Source: Aurantiacibacter gangjinensis
Lineage (GTDB): Bacteria > Pseudomonadota > Alphaproteobacteria > Sphingomonadales > Sphingomonadaceae
Direction: 5' to 3'
DNA length: 64,000 bases
Assembly (NCBI RefSeq): GCF_001886695.1
Contig: NZ_CP018098.1
Coordinates: 124,001-188,000, forward strand
Position 1 is the first letter of the stretch; each line of letters begins with the position of its first letter. The translations under genes were made by a program, and so were the position numbers. The notes beneath the pieces were generated by a model, which was given only the letters and a program-made list of their open reading frames with translations, made no database searches and was not told where the DNA came from. Below are positions 44,930-54,076 of this stretch, piece by piece.

Positions 44930-45597
44930 TTATCGACCACGGACAATCGGGTTCTGGAAGAACGGATCTGACACCCTTCAACGGCATTCGTGGTCACCCC
45001 AGTAGCGATCCCAGCGTGCTGCGAAACCGAATCGGACCATTGCACAGGACAGATCGCCGAACCGCGGCGAGACGCACCATCCACCCGTCCTCTTACCTCC
45101 GGCCGGGCCGGTAGATCTGCACCGCAGGGTCGGGCCCTCGACAAGGACGTGGACATTTGGGCTCGTGCCGAATGGCCGGCCGACGAGGCTTACCAGCGCA
45201 TCACGGGCCTAGATGGCATCGGCATCCGGACAGGGATGACTTGGCGAGGAAGTACCATCCATTTCACGCGCGGCGATACCAGACAGCCGCATCCGTGGTC
45301 CTTCCGCGCACCATATCGGACCGTCGCCGTCCCACACGGCAGTCGGCGTGCACTAAAAAAGTCTCGCCGGTCGGAATGACACTGAGAGCGAAGAGAAGCG
45401 CGAGCAATATTCCGCCTTCTAGCCCGGTTTCGCGAGAAGAGAAACCGGTTCAGACCTTCGCCGCTCAGCCAACAATCAACAGACCAATAACTTGCCCGAA
45501 GAAGCCGGACTGCGCGCAATAAGTGGACAGCATTGCGGTCCGCCATTTGGGCCTGGACAGTGCGCCCGCTTCCTTGCTGATTGGAACGAGTCCGAAA

Positions 45598-45626
45598 GCG
45601 GTCGACCGGTCTCGCCGGTCGACCGC
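45598..45626 (-). terminator. Perfect hairpin downstream of the recombinase gene
   Basis: GCGGTCGACCGG (45598-45609) and CCGGTCGACCGC (45615-45626) form a perfect 12-base stem with a 5-base loop. Read on the minus strand, it lies 8 bases after the recombinase stop and is followed by TTTC, so it may be a terminator. It could also be a recombination-related palindrome. Confidence 0.5.
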
Positions 45627-45634
45627 AGTCTTGA

Positions 45635-46267
45635 TCAGATTTCGGTCCTCTCAGCTAGCAGCAAAGCATCCTCGACATCGACACCGAGGTAACGCACCGT
45701 GTTCTCGATCTTCGTATGGCCAAGCAGGATCTGAATCGCTCGGATGTTCCCGGTAGCGCGGTAGATCATTGCGGCCTTCGTCCGGCGCAATGAATGCGTC
45801 CCATATTCTGCTCTCCGCAGCCCGATCGCCGTGACCCACTCATCGACCAGGCGGGCATACTGTCGCGTGCTCATATGGTCTGCTGGATCGACACGGCTCG
45901 GAAACAGGTAGTCGGCCATTGAGCCGCCTCTGCGTTCCAACCACGCTAGCAGTATAGCTCGCACATCAGCGGTAATCTCGAACTGCACGGGCTTGTGGGT
46001 CTTTTGCTGGATGACGGTTGCTCGATTGCGGATGTCGACACCCGCAACCACGTCTCCGATCTTGATCTTCACCAAATCGCAGCCCCGCAGTTTGCTGTCG
46101 ATCGCGAGATCGAAAAGGGCCTTGTCCCTCAATCGCCCTTCGCGATCGAGATGAAAGCGGATCGCCCAAATCTGCTTCTGCGTGAGCGGACGCTTAGTTC
46201 CGACATTCTTACCAGCGTTCCAGGCCGAGCGATGTCCCGTAGTTAAATCAAACCGTGAGTATCCCAT
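45635..46267 (-). CDS. Tyrosine-type site-specific recombinase/integrase
   Basis: The 210-residue protein has the catalytic set of tyrosine recombinases: an Arg in SKLRGCDLVKIK, HxxR in GTHSLRRTKAAM, a second His in LLGHTKIENTV, and the nucleophile Tyr193 in TVRYLGVD. It is short because it lacks a large N-terminal arm-binding domain. The ATG at 46267 gives MGYSRFDLTTGHRSAW. It stands without other phage or plasmid genes, in a degraded region, so it is either a relic of a mobile element or a small mobile-cassette recombinase. No att site was identified. Confidence 0.82.
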   Translation of the reverse strand: MGYSRFDLTTGHRSAWNAGKNVGTKRPLTQKQIWAIRFHLDREGRLRDKALFDLAIDSKLRGCDLVKIKIGDVVAGVDIRNRATVIQQKTHKPVQFEITADVRAILLAWLERRGGSMADYLFPSRVDPADHMSTRQYARLVDEWVTAIGLRRAEYGTHSLRRTKAAMIYRATGNIRAIQILLGHTKIENTVRYLGVDVEDALLLAERTEI

Positions 46268-46882
46268 CGATTTTCTCCTCGCCCATGATTGGCCGAGAAG
46301 GTAACGCTCGATATAATGGTGCTTGTGGGCCGGTAGCCGAATGTCAGCTTGGTCCACCTAGCTCGCCGAAAGCGGACCGTCCGCAATCGGCCCAAACATT
46401 CGCCATCTGACCGCCAGTCGGCAGCGAATATAGCCGAAGCTTGTCGTCAAACGATCATGCCATTTACCCTCGCTCGAGATAATCTTGTGAAAACCGGATA
46501 GTATGAATGCAAGGACCCGTCCGCGTCTCGGAACGGACGTTACAGTCTGATCCGTCTCACCACTTTCAGAGGCAATGAGTGACGGTAAAGGTAGATGTCT
46601 AACCTTTAACAGTCAGGCGCATGCGCTGCCTGCGCCAGACTATGCTGGAAATCTATCAGCCGCGAGTTGCTCTTTCCAAGGTGCACGCTGTCGCAGATCT
46701 GTCCCTCCTCACGAGGATCGGAATATGATCGACTTCGTATATCGGTTTGGCGAAGAAGCGAAGCTGCTTGAGCCGGGTTGGCGAAGATAACGACGGACAT
46801 ACGTATTGTTTGTTGCGCTTACTTATCGCCAGCACGCAACTTTCCACCACATCGTCGATAAAGAACGTGGGAGGAAGAGCGG
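46268..46882. other. Intergenic region upstream of the large TonB receptor
   Basis: This 615-base stretch has only short, non-coding-like frames. The part next to the receptor must carry its promoter; a ribosome-binding site is seen as GGGAGGAAGAGCGG just before the ATG at 46883. I saw no clear Fur-like palindrome and no attachment-site repeat in it. Confidence 0.35.
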
Positions 46883-49363
46883 ATGAACTCTAAAATAGCA
46901 CTACTCGCATCGGTTGCCATACTCGGGCTATCGCAAACTGCGGTCGCGCAGGACAGGACCGAAGGCGATACGGCACTGCCCGGTGCTGATGACGAACGTT
47001 TGGAAGGCGATATCATAGTGACGGCACGCCGTCGCCCCGAAGCACTGACCGAAGCGCCTGTAGCGCTGTCGTTAATCGGGGCGGCGGATATCGAACGGTT
47101 GGACATGCGCACGCTGGAAGACGTGACCTTGCGCACGCCAGGTGTGCAGTTTACGGAACAGGCGACGCTTATCCCCGGCCGCGTCAACACGGCTATCCGC
47201 TTTCGCGGCATGGATACCAACCAGCCCGTTCCTTCTCAGCAAGTCGGCACGATTTTTCTCGACGGAGTATACGTCGCCACTGGTGTGCAAAGCCTAGATC
47301 TGAATGCGCTGGAACGGATCGAGGTCATCAAGGGGCCGCAATCTGCAACCTTTGGCCGGTCCACCTTTGGCGGCGCGATCAACTACGTAATGCGGACGCC
47401 TAGCTTCGTTCCCCAGGGTCGCGTTTCCGCCAGCATTGCGGAATATGGAACCTATGACGTCTCGCTTAATCACGAAGGTCCGCTGCTCGGCGATGTCGTC
47501 GCCTACCGGGTCGGCCTGCGCGGTTTCGGCACGGGCGGGCAATACACGTCCATCGCGGACGGCGGGCGACTGGGTCAGGAACGCACGCTGTCGGGTAATC
47601 TCACCCTCTACGCCGAACCCACCCCCGATCTGCGGATCCGCCTACGCGGTTTTTACGGCGAGGATCGCGATGGCCAAAATGACGGCATCTTTCTCGGATC
47701 CGCGCTTTCCAATTTCGGCCAGGGGCCTGATCTTGCCAATTGCAACGAACTGATCCCCAGCCGGCAAGGCGTAGTGCCCGATTACTTCTGCGGGAATGTG
47801 AACGACATCGTTGCAAACGCAGGGTTCGATTGGGAAGATCTGGTCGGCAACAATACGCGCCTGACTCCTGCGACGCTCGCGCTCTTCGCGGCGGATGAAG
47901 CGAATGGCCGCCCCAAAGTCAGCAATGTTCCGCGTCGCACCACGATGGGCCTCAATCGCGACCAGCTTCGTCTTGCCGGTATCCTCGATTGGGATCTGAA
48001 CGGGGGCGGTATTTTCGACAATAGCACGATCAGCGTGCTCACCGGCTACAACCGCGTTGCGGTGGATTACGTGCATGACTTCGATCACGCGCCGGTCGCT
48101 GCCTGGCTCGAACAGGATCCGCAATTCGACGAGGACTATTCGTTTGAAGCACGCTTTTCCTCCGACCAGGACAGGCGCCTACGATTTTCGCTGGGCGTAA
48201 GTTATCTCGACATCCTGCATGTCGAGGGCGGCTCCGGCGGTGTGCTCGTCTACGATTATCTTGAAGAACGCGGCGTGCCCACGATCTTCGGTACTCCGAC
48301 TCTAGAAAATCCGGTTGTGGTGTACAGTGCCGACCCGGTGGAAGAGACCGGCCAGACGCTGGGCATTTTCGGCTATGTCGGCTTTGACGTTACAGACCGG
48401 CTCACTCTCGATTTCGAAGGTCGCTTTCAACGCGACACGATCGGGCAGGGTGCCGAGTTCGAAGCGACATTCGAAAACTTCCTGCCGCGCGTAACCCTGT
48501 CCTACGAAGCCATCGAGGATGGCGTTGTCTGGGCGACTTATTCCAAGGGCAACCTGCCCGGTTTTTTCAACGCCTCGATTCCGGGTCTCACGCCCAGTGA
48601 ACTTGAAGATGTGGAAGAATTGCTGGGCGAAGTCGGCGTTTTCAATGACGAGGAAGAGCTGCAGAACTACGAAATCGGCTGGCGTCAGGCGATCGCCGAC
48701 GGCGCGATCAACTTCTCGCTCGTGGGCTATTATATGGAGTGGACCAACCAGAAGACACGCGTCGGCGTGCCCGTAGTGGACGATCCGACCGGTCGCGCGC
48801 GAGTACTCACACTGCAGACAAATGCAGGCAATTCCGACCTGTGGGGTATCGAATTTGAAGGATCGTTCCGCGCGACGGAACAGCTTTCGGGTAGCGTCAT
48901 GGTCAATTGGGCGCGGGCGGAATATTCCGACTTCACCTGCCCGTTCTCCAATTTCGTGGTCGGTAGCGTTTCCGGTAGGGCGGAATGTACCGGAAACACC
49001 ACTCCGAAATTCCCCGAATGGAGCGGGTCCCTTGCGCTGAGCTGGGACGATGAACTAACGGCCGATTGGGACTATTACGTCACGGCCGATGGCAACTATA
49101 TGGGCCGCGCCTATAACGAGGAAGCGAATTTCAGCTGGATTGGCGACACGTTCCGGGCGAACCTGCGAGCCGGCGTGCGTAGGGATAACCTACGACTGGA
49201 GGCTTTTGCTACGAACCTATTCGACAATGACGATCTGCTCTCCGCATCGCGCATTTCAGACTTCACCACTGAATCACTTTTCGGGTTTGCCAGTAATTTC
49301 GGACTGATCGTTACGCCGCCCCAGAGGCGCACGATCGGCGTACGCGCTACGTTCGACTTCTAG
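46883..49363 (+). CDS. TonB-dependent receptor, unknown substrate
   Basis: The 826-residue receptor starts with a signal peptide (MNSKIALLASVAILGLSQTA, cleaved near VAQ). It has a TonB-box-like segment (EGDIIVTARRRPEALTEAPV), a plug (FLDGVYVATGVQ, IEVIKGPQSATFGRSTFGGA), and a barrel ending RTIGVRATFDF with a terminal Phe. It resembles the sphingomonad receptors used for organic substrates as much as for iron. It is followed by a strong terminator shared with the convergent LytTR gene. Its place beside the LytTR/DUF1838 cluster suggests it brings in a substrate for that operon, but this is an inference. Confidence 0.85.
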   Translation: MNSKIALLASVAILGLSQTAVAQDRTEGDTALPGADDERLEGDIIVTARRRPEALTEAPVALSLIGAADIERLDMRTLEDVTLRTPGVQFTEQATLIPGRVNTAIRFRGMDTNQPVPSQQVGTIFLDGVYVATGVQSLDLNALERIEVIKGPQSATFGRSTFGGAINYVMRTPSFVPQGRVSASIAEYGTYDVSLNHEGPLLGDVVAYRVGLRGFGTGGQYTSIADGGRLGQERTLSGNLTLYAEPTPDLRIRLRGFYGEDRDGQNDGIFLGSALSNFGQGPDLANCNELIPSRQGVVPDYFCGNVNDIVANAGFDWEDLVGNNTRLTPATLALFAADEANGRPKVSNVPRRTTMGLNRDQLRLAGILDWDLNGGGIFDNSTISVLTGYNRVAVDYVHDFDHAPVAAWLEQDPQFDEDYSFEARFSSDQDRRLRFSLGVSYLDILHVEGGSGGVLVYDYLEERGVPTIFGTPTLENPVVVYSADPVEETGQTLGIFGYVGFDVTDRLTLDFEGRFQRDTIGQGAEFEATFENFLPRVTLSYEAIEDGVVWATYSKGNLPGFFNASIPGLTPSELEDVEELLGEVGVFNDEEELQNYEIGWRQAIADGAINFSLVGYYMEWTNQKTRVGVPVVDDPTGRARVLTLQTNAGNSDLWGIEFEGSFRATEQLSGSVMVNWARAEYSDFTCPFSNFVVGSVSGRAECTGNTTPKFPEWSGSLALSWDDELTADWDYYVTADGNYMGRAYNEEANFSWIGDTFRANLRAGVRRDNLRLEAFATNLFDNDDLLSASRISDFTTESLFGFASNFGLIVTPPQRRTIGVRATFDF

Positions 49364-49381
49364 ATTAGTAAATAGAAACAG

Positions 49382-49416
49382 CGCCCGCCCTTGATATCGA
49401 ATGCCAAGGGCGGGCG
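49382..49416. terminator. Strong bidirectional terminator between the TonB receptor and the LytTR gene
   Basis: CGCCCGCCCTTG (49382-49393) pairs perfectly with CAAGGGCGGGCG (49405-49416) across an 11-base loop. On the plus strand it is followed by TTTTCTATTTT. On the minus strand it follows the LytTR gene stop (49421) and is then followed by CTGTTTCTATTT. It can end transcription from both genes. Confidence 0.85.
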
Positions 49417-49420
49417 TTTT

Positions 49421-50311
49421 CTATTTTGCCGCGAGCTGCGAGCCTTCGGCATCGGGCACCAGCCCGGTCAACCGAACCACTTCGCGATAAGTCTGGCTTA
49501 CAGGCACTTCCAGGCCGGACTGCAATTGAAGAAGGAACCGCCGGCCATCCTGGCGTGCTTTTACCACGGCGCCTTGCGCGACCCACCATGATCTGTGCAC
49601 GCGCTGGCCGGCTATTCCGCCGCTCTCCAAATGTTTGGCCGCATCTGATATGGTCATCAAGACCAAGGCATTGCCTTGGGTGGTATGCACCCGAACATAG
49701 TGATCTTCGGACTGCATGGCGATAATATCGCGACCAATTCGGTTCGGGAGCTTGTGCAAAAAAGAGGACAGATGCTGCTCCGCCTCCGCGACGATCGCAG
49801 CAGTGGTATCCTGTGCCAGTCCGCTCGCCTTGTCGAAGCGTTCCCGATCCCAGCGCAAATTATCCTGAAGCCATTGCCGCAGTGCGCACGCCGCCACCCA
49901 CATGAGGATGATCGCCAACCAGTTTGCGAGGTAATATTGCAGGAAATCTAAAGAGAGTTCCGCAGGGCGCATACTGCGCAATTCGCCATCCGCCATGAAG
50001 GGGCGAAACGCATCGACGATGAGGTAGATAAGGGGCCGGGCGAGCAGGCTGCCGATGATAGCGCCACCTATCCAGGCCACCCACGGCGGAGTGTCCCAAG
50101 GCACAAGCAGCCGCGCAACCGCCCGCGTCGCACCAACCAGTACGAGCCACGTCACCAGCACCAGCGCCAGCCAATATACCACCGAAAGGCCCCACGGCAG
50201 CAATGCGCCAGCTCGCAGCTGGTTACCACCGAGGACAAGGCCTATCATCACTGGAAGGCCGAATAAAAATGCAGCGTTCAAGAGCGCTGCTTGATTGAGT
50301 CTATCGCTCAT
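49421..50311 (-). CDS. LytTR-domain membrane regulator
   Basis: The 296-residue protein has four hydrophobic segments in its N-terminal half (LLNAAFLFGLPVMIGLVLGG, LSVVYWLALVLVTWLVLVG, WVAWIGGAIIGSLLARPLI and LANWLAIILMWVAACAL). A C-terminal LytTR DNA-binding domain covers about residues 200-290 (IAMQSEDHYVRVHTTQGNAL, then QRVHRSWWVAQGAV). It has no receiver domain, so it may sense a membrane or external signal directly. The ATG at 50311 has GGGAG upstream. It lies divergent to the DUF1838 operon, a layout that suggests control of that operon. Confidence 0.85.
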   Translation of the reverse strand: MSDRLNQAALLNAAFLFGLPVMIGLVLGGNQLRAGALLPWGLSVVYWLALVLVTWLVLVGATRAVARLLVPWDTPPWVAWIGGAIIGSLLARPLIYLIVDAFRPFMADGELRSMRPAELSLDFLQYYLANWLAIILMWVAACALRQWLQDNLRWDRERFDKASGLAQDTTAAIVAEAEQHLSSFLHKLPNRIGRDIIAMQSEDHYVRVHTTQGNALVLMTISDAAKHLESGGIAGQRVHRSWWVAQGAVVKARQDGRRFLLQLQSGLEVPVSQTYREVVRLTGLVPDAEGSQLAAK

Positions 50312-50562
50312 AATCTCCCTTGCTTGCAAGCCTATGGGTCCAACTCGCAGGCGGCAAGCCGATTGCCGAAACTTTCGCGAGACCGTTTCGCGAACCGCCC
50401 CTTCCAAGCCGCGAAGAATGACGCGCAGGCTGTCCTATTGGCGAATTGCCGGTTGAGGATGGCTACTCAGCAGCAGACGGTAACTCTCGGATCTATATAC
50501 CAGCGCTGACGGGCTGCCAAAGAGCAGTTTTAACGCGCGACATTTTTTGGAGAGGGTGCGTG

Positions 50563-51555
50563 GTGACAAAGCCCATGGGAAAATCGCTCGGCGTGCAGCC
50601 TGTTCACAATGCGTCGCGCCGCAGGTTACTCCTATCCGGCTTGGGCGCAGGACTCGCGCTAACCAACGCCGGCGCTCTGCAGGCATCTGTGACCACAGAA
50701 CATTCCGCGCTGCCATTCGCTCTGCCCGCAACCCCGCGAGAACGTATTGCCGGCCTCATGCGATTGTCGGCTGGTATCGGCACGACCAGCGCCTATTCAA
50801 ATGAGGGCATCATATACGGGCGCAGCCCCGGCAGCCTGCTCCGGCCCCTGTTCGGCTTCGTCACCGTACTGGAAATCCGCAGCGAGCAGACAGGGCCGGG
50901 CGAATATGTGACGGTACAGAAGGAGGCGATGGTCTGCATTGACATCGCCACGCGCCAGCCGCTGACCGAGTGGCATAATCCCTATATCGACAGGACCATC
51001 GTGCCGCTGGGATATGTGTCTCCCGACAATCGCTACTATTTCAGCGAGCAGGGCTCTTACATGCGCTCTGCCCTGCCCGATGATCAGGCGCAGCGCCGGC
51101 TTGCCGAATTGGGCGTGCCGCAGCAATCCTGGCATCGGTCGAGCGAAGACGTGTGGGTGACAGAGAGGCGCTACAACCGCTTTCCATCCGCAATCGGCGA
51201 AGAAGAATTCCCTGAGGCGTATGCCGGGGAAATCCGGGAAAGCGTAGACATCCTTACATACCGAGGCCGAATTGCCGATTTCGCCGACCCGGACATGGAT
51301 AGCGTGCCCTCCACAATCACCATGATGGCCGATACGCCATGGCCGCTCTGGATGATGATGGGGCGCCGGGCGGGCGGCACCGTTTGGCACGGCTTCGGTG
51401 GCAAATACGGATCGCTATCGAACATGGCGACTGCGACCCGCGCGCCGATTGAGGCCGCTTACCCCGGTTTCCTGGACGATCCCTGGGGCTTCCCCGCAGA
51501 GGCATACGGCACGGCAGCGCAGATGCGCCGTCTGCGTGCGGAGGGCCGAATGTAA
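50563..51555 (+). CDS. Tat-exported DUF1838 family protein
   Basis: The protein has about 330 residues from the GTG at 50563, which sits 6 bases after GGAGAGG. A twin-arginine signal (ASRRRLLLSGLGAGLAL) is near residue 17. The mature part carries DUF1838-like features, including EWHNPYIDRTIVPLGYVSP, YYFSEQGSYMRS and a tail WGFPAEAYGTAAQMRRLRAEG. The family function is unknown; it occurs in gene clusters for degradation of organic compounds in sphingomonads. It is the first gene of a coupled operon (its TAA overlaps the next ATG). Other starts, GTG at 50560 and ATG at 50575, are possible. Confidence 0.75.
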   Translation: MTKPMGKSLGVQPVHNASRRRLLLSGLGAGLALTNAGALQASVTTEHSALPFALPATPRERIAGLMRLSAGIGTTSAYSNEGIIYGRSPGSLLRPLFGFVTVLEIRSEQTGPGEYVTVQKEAMVCIDIATRQPLTEWHNPYIDRTIVPLGYVSPDNRYYFSEQGSYMRSALPDDQAQRRLAELGVPQQSWHRSSEDVWVTERRYNRFPSAIGEEEFPEAYAGEIRESVDILTYRGRIADFADPDMDSVPSTITMMADTPWPLWMMMGRRAGGTVWHGFGGKYGSLSNMATATRAPIEAAYPGFLDDPWGFPAEAYGTAAQMRRLRAEGRM

Positions 51556-52970
51556 TGATGGACGACAACGAATCCGGTATCAGTCGCAGGCAGGCGCTTG
51601 TCGGCGGTGCGGGGCTGGCAGCAGCGTCTGCTTGCCTCCCTGCCGCAGCGGCCAAAGCAAGCGAACACGCGTCGGCATCTGCCGACGCGCTCAGCGTGTC
51701 GCCGCCGGATCTCGATTTTCTGCGCACGGATGCGTTGATGGACGCAGATCGATTGCGCTTCCTGATGCGAGAAGCGGGGCTCGACGCGCTCATCGTGACG
51801 CAGCCGGCAAACGTATTCTATCTTACCAATCATTGGCCGCAGCTCGACCGAATGGGCTTCGATGGCAGTGGCATCGCCATCCTCTGCGCCGATCCGGCCC
51901 GGCCATTGACCGTGGTGATGCACGCGTTTCTATATTACTACACCCATACGCCGGAATCCGAATTTTCCGATCGCGAGATTTTTACCTATACCAATCCCAT
52001 CGGCGCACCTGAAGTGGAAGGGGAAGAGCCTCCGTCCGCCGAAGCGCGCGTCATGGAAGTGGCCGATGGCGGTACGCTTACCTCCCTAGACCGCCATCGG
52101 CTGCTGATGTTCGGGCGTACCCAGCCACCGAGCGCTGACGCCACATGGGCAATGCGCAAAGCGCTCCACTCCTTGGGGGTATGGCAAGGCCGGGTCGGCA
52201 TCGATCATCTCGGACTCGAAGCCGGCCTTCGCGCCCGCGGCTTCGAAGGTGACATAACGAGCCAGGGTCAGGATATCGTGCGAACGGCGCGGCTGACCAA
52301 ATCGCCGACCGAGATCCGGATGATGCGACTGGCATCTGAACGCAATGTGGCAGCAGCGATAACAGCAGCACGCAGCGCTCGCGAACTTGGCAGTGCACGT
52401 GCGCTGCGATCGGCCTTCTTCGGCGAGGCAGGACGCCGTGGCAATGCCGGCGTTTTCATGGTCATCGCCGGCACATCGACGGAAGCGCTGGATCGCGAAT
52501 TCACCGATGGCATGTCCGTTTCCATCGATTGCGTCAGCACCTGCCGCTTCTATCATGGCGATTTCGGACGCACCATCTTCATCGGCGAGCCGCCCCGTAC
52601 CGTTCAGCGGGCAGCCAGTGCCGTATCGACGGCATGGAGCGAAATTCGCGAGCAGCTTCGTCCCGGTATGCGTTTTTCCGAAATACCTCGCATAGGGCGC
52701 GCTACCCTCGATCGTCTGGGCGTCGATCTCAATGTCAGCTTCAGGCCGCATAGCGTGGGCCTGTTCCACACCGATCAGCCGGCAACGTCTCTTTTGACCC
52801 CGGCAGCACCGCCCGATCTGGTCCTGCAGGAAAACATGACGCTGAGCGTCGACTGCCCGGTGTTTCTCGCTGGGTTGGGCGGCACCATCCACCTTGAAGA
52901 TTTGATGTTGATTAGAGACGGACGCGCGGAAGCGATTCACGACGTGCCTCCGCCTGTTATTACAGTTTAG
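51555..52970 (+). CDS. Tat-exported M24 family metallopeptidase (aminopeptidase P-like)
   Basis: The 471-residue protein starts with a Tat signal (SRRQALVGGAGLAAASACLP). It has a creatinase-like N-terminal domain (LREAGLDALIVT-type) and a pita-bread C-terminal domain that keeps the five metal ligands: SIDCVSTCRFYHGDFGRT (two Asp), HSVGLFHTD (His), ENMTLSVDCP (Glu) and HLEDLML (Glu). This family cleaves Xaa-Pro bonds or acts on creatine-like amidines. A periplasmic location by Tat is unusual for the family but seen in related clusters. The ATG at 51555 overlaps the previous stop. Confidence 0.82.
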   Translation: MMDDNESGISRRQALVGGAGLAAASACLPAAAAKASEHASASADALSVSPPDLDFLRTDALMDADRLRFLMREAGLDALIVTQPANVFYLTNHWPQLDRMGFDGSGIAILCADPARPLTVVMHAFLYYYTHTPESEFSDREIFTYTNPIGAPEVEGEEPPSAEARVMEVADGGTLTSLDRHRLLMFGRTQPPSADATWAMRKALHSLGVWQGRVGIDHLGLEAGLRARGFEGDITSQGQDIVRTARLTKSPTEIRMMRLASERNVAAAITAARSARELGSARALRSAFFGEAGRRGNAGVFMVIAGTSTEALDREFTDGMSVSIDCVSTCRFYHGDFGRTIFIGEPPRTVQRAASAVSTAWSEIREQLRPGMRFSEIPRIGRATLDRLGVDLNVSFRPHSVGLFHTDQPATSLLTPAAPPDLVLQENMTLSVDCPVFLAGLGGTIHLEDLMLIRDGRAEAIHDVPPPVITV

Positions 52971-52981
52971 GAGAGCAGAGG

Positions 52982-54076
52982 ATGCGTATCGTAGGTGTAA
53001 TTGCCGTGGCGGCCGCGCTCGCTTCGCAACCGGCATCGGCGCAGGCCGGTGATGCGGGGCAAGAGATTTCGAACGAAGATGCGCGTGCAGACCGCGAGGC
53101 GGTGCGTGCAGTTGGAGAGACGTGGCGTCAGCTTTATCGCGATGGTCGATTCTCGGAGATTCCCGATCTTTACACGGTCGACACGCTGGTGATGCCGCGC
53201 GGTCGACCAGCGATAGTCGGGCGTGATGGGATGCGCCGCGCCATCGGCGGCCTTGCCGCAGGACGCCGCGTGGAAATCGATGTGCGCGAACGAGAACTGA
53301 CCCTGCTGGGCGATTATGCCATTTTCGTAGGTGACTTCACGGTTACCTACACACCGCCCGAGGACGATCAGCGGCCCGATGTTACCGAAGAAGGCCGTTC
53401 ACTGGTGGTGTTTCGCCGCGACGATGACGGTACTTGGCGCATTCATCGCGATATGGATTCGCCGGCTCCGCCACGCGATGCATCTGCGTCGGCGGGCGCG
53501 GCCATGCAGTCGCAATATGCCGGCAGCATCGCATGGGACGGGCAGGATCGAAACGACGTTACGCAGTGCGACATTCTGGCGTCCAGCCGGTATGATCGAC
53601 AACGTCTGGCTGCTCCGCGCGCGCGCGCAGAGATCGATGTGCCTGCGGCCATCACACAGTGCCTGGCCGATCTGGAGCGCTATCCTGACGATCCGCGCAT
53701 CCATTTTCATCTCGGCAGGCTCTACGGATATTCAGGCGATCGCGATCTGTCGTTTGCGCAGCGTCAGGCCGCCGCCCGCGCAGGGAATCACAATGCGATC
53801 TTCCTGCTCGGCTATCTCAATTGGCTCTCGGCAGACGATGATGCCGCCAAGTGCAGCGCCGCAGCCGATATGCGACTTGCCGCCGACCGCGGTAACTATT
53901 CCGCCCAGGTAACCTACAGCGCATTTCAGCTGGAAGGTGCGCTGGAGGATTGCGGAGCAACTGCACAGGCTCCGGTTGACTCCTATCTGAACGCAGCCGA
54001 GGGCTCGGCTGACGGATACTTCGAAAGACTTCTTGTCTCGCATCTGAAGGCGACGTCGGAAGGGGGGAACGAATGA
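52982..54076 (+). CDS. Exported NTF2-like (DUF4440/SnoaL) protein with a repeat region
   Basis: The 364-residue protein has a signal peptide ending SAQA (about residue 20) and an NTF2-like domain (residues 35-160: ETWRQLYRDGRFSEIPDLY, RPAIVGRDGMRRAIGGLA, VFRRDDDGTWRIHRDMD). A C-terminal part contains Sel1/TPR-like helices (FHLGRLYGYSGDRDLSFAQRQ, AADRGNYSAQVTYSAFQ). This combination is not a known enzyme. It lies 11 bases after the M24 gene and its stop overlaps the next start by 4 bases, so it belongs to the operon. Confidence 0.7.
   Translation: MRIVGVIAVAAALASQPASAQAGDAGQEISNEDARADREAVRAVGETWRQLYRDGRFSEIPDLYTVDTLVMPRGRPAIVGRDGMRRAIGGLAAGRRVEIDVRERELTLLGDYAIFVGDFTVTYTPPEDDQRPDVTEEGRSLVVFRRDDDGTWRIHRDMDSPAPPRDASASAGAAMQSQYAGSIAWDGQDRNDVTQCDILASSRYDRQRLAAPRARAEIDVPAAITQCLADLERYPDDPRIHFHLGRLYGYSGDRDLSFAQRQAAARAGNHNAIFLLGYLNWLSADDDAAKCSAAADMRLAADRGNYSAQVTYSAFQLEGALEDCGATAQAPVDSYLNAAEGSADGYFERLLVSHLKATSEGGNE

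Larger units (their letters stand above)
44671..45634. other. Degraded region without an intact gene
   Basis: No complete gene with start, ribosome-binding site and recognisable family is seen here. A minus-strand tail at 44777-44929 looks coding. Nearby minus-strand fragments around 45360-45520 show short hydrophobic strings broken by stops (for example SGFFGQVIGLLIVG and GGILLALLFALSVIPTGET). Together these suggest decayed membrane-protein genes. The interval ends with a hairpin and then the recombinase gene. Confidence 0.4.

Noticed and set aside
45190-45546. 118-codon minus-strand frame in the degraded region
   Set aside because: Its translation is Arg/Ser-rich without structure; better coding-like fragments occur in another frame but are broken by stops.
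46575-46790. 71-codon plus-strand frame before the TonB receptor
   Set aside because: No ribosome-binding site, an atypical composition, and no recognisable fold or family.
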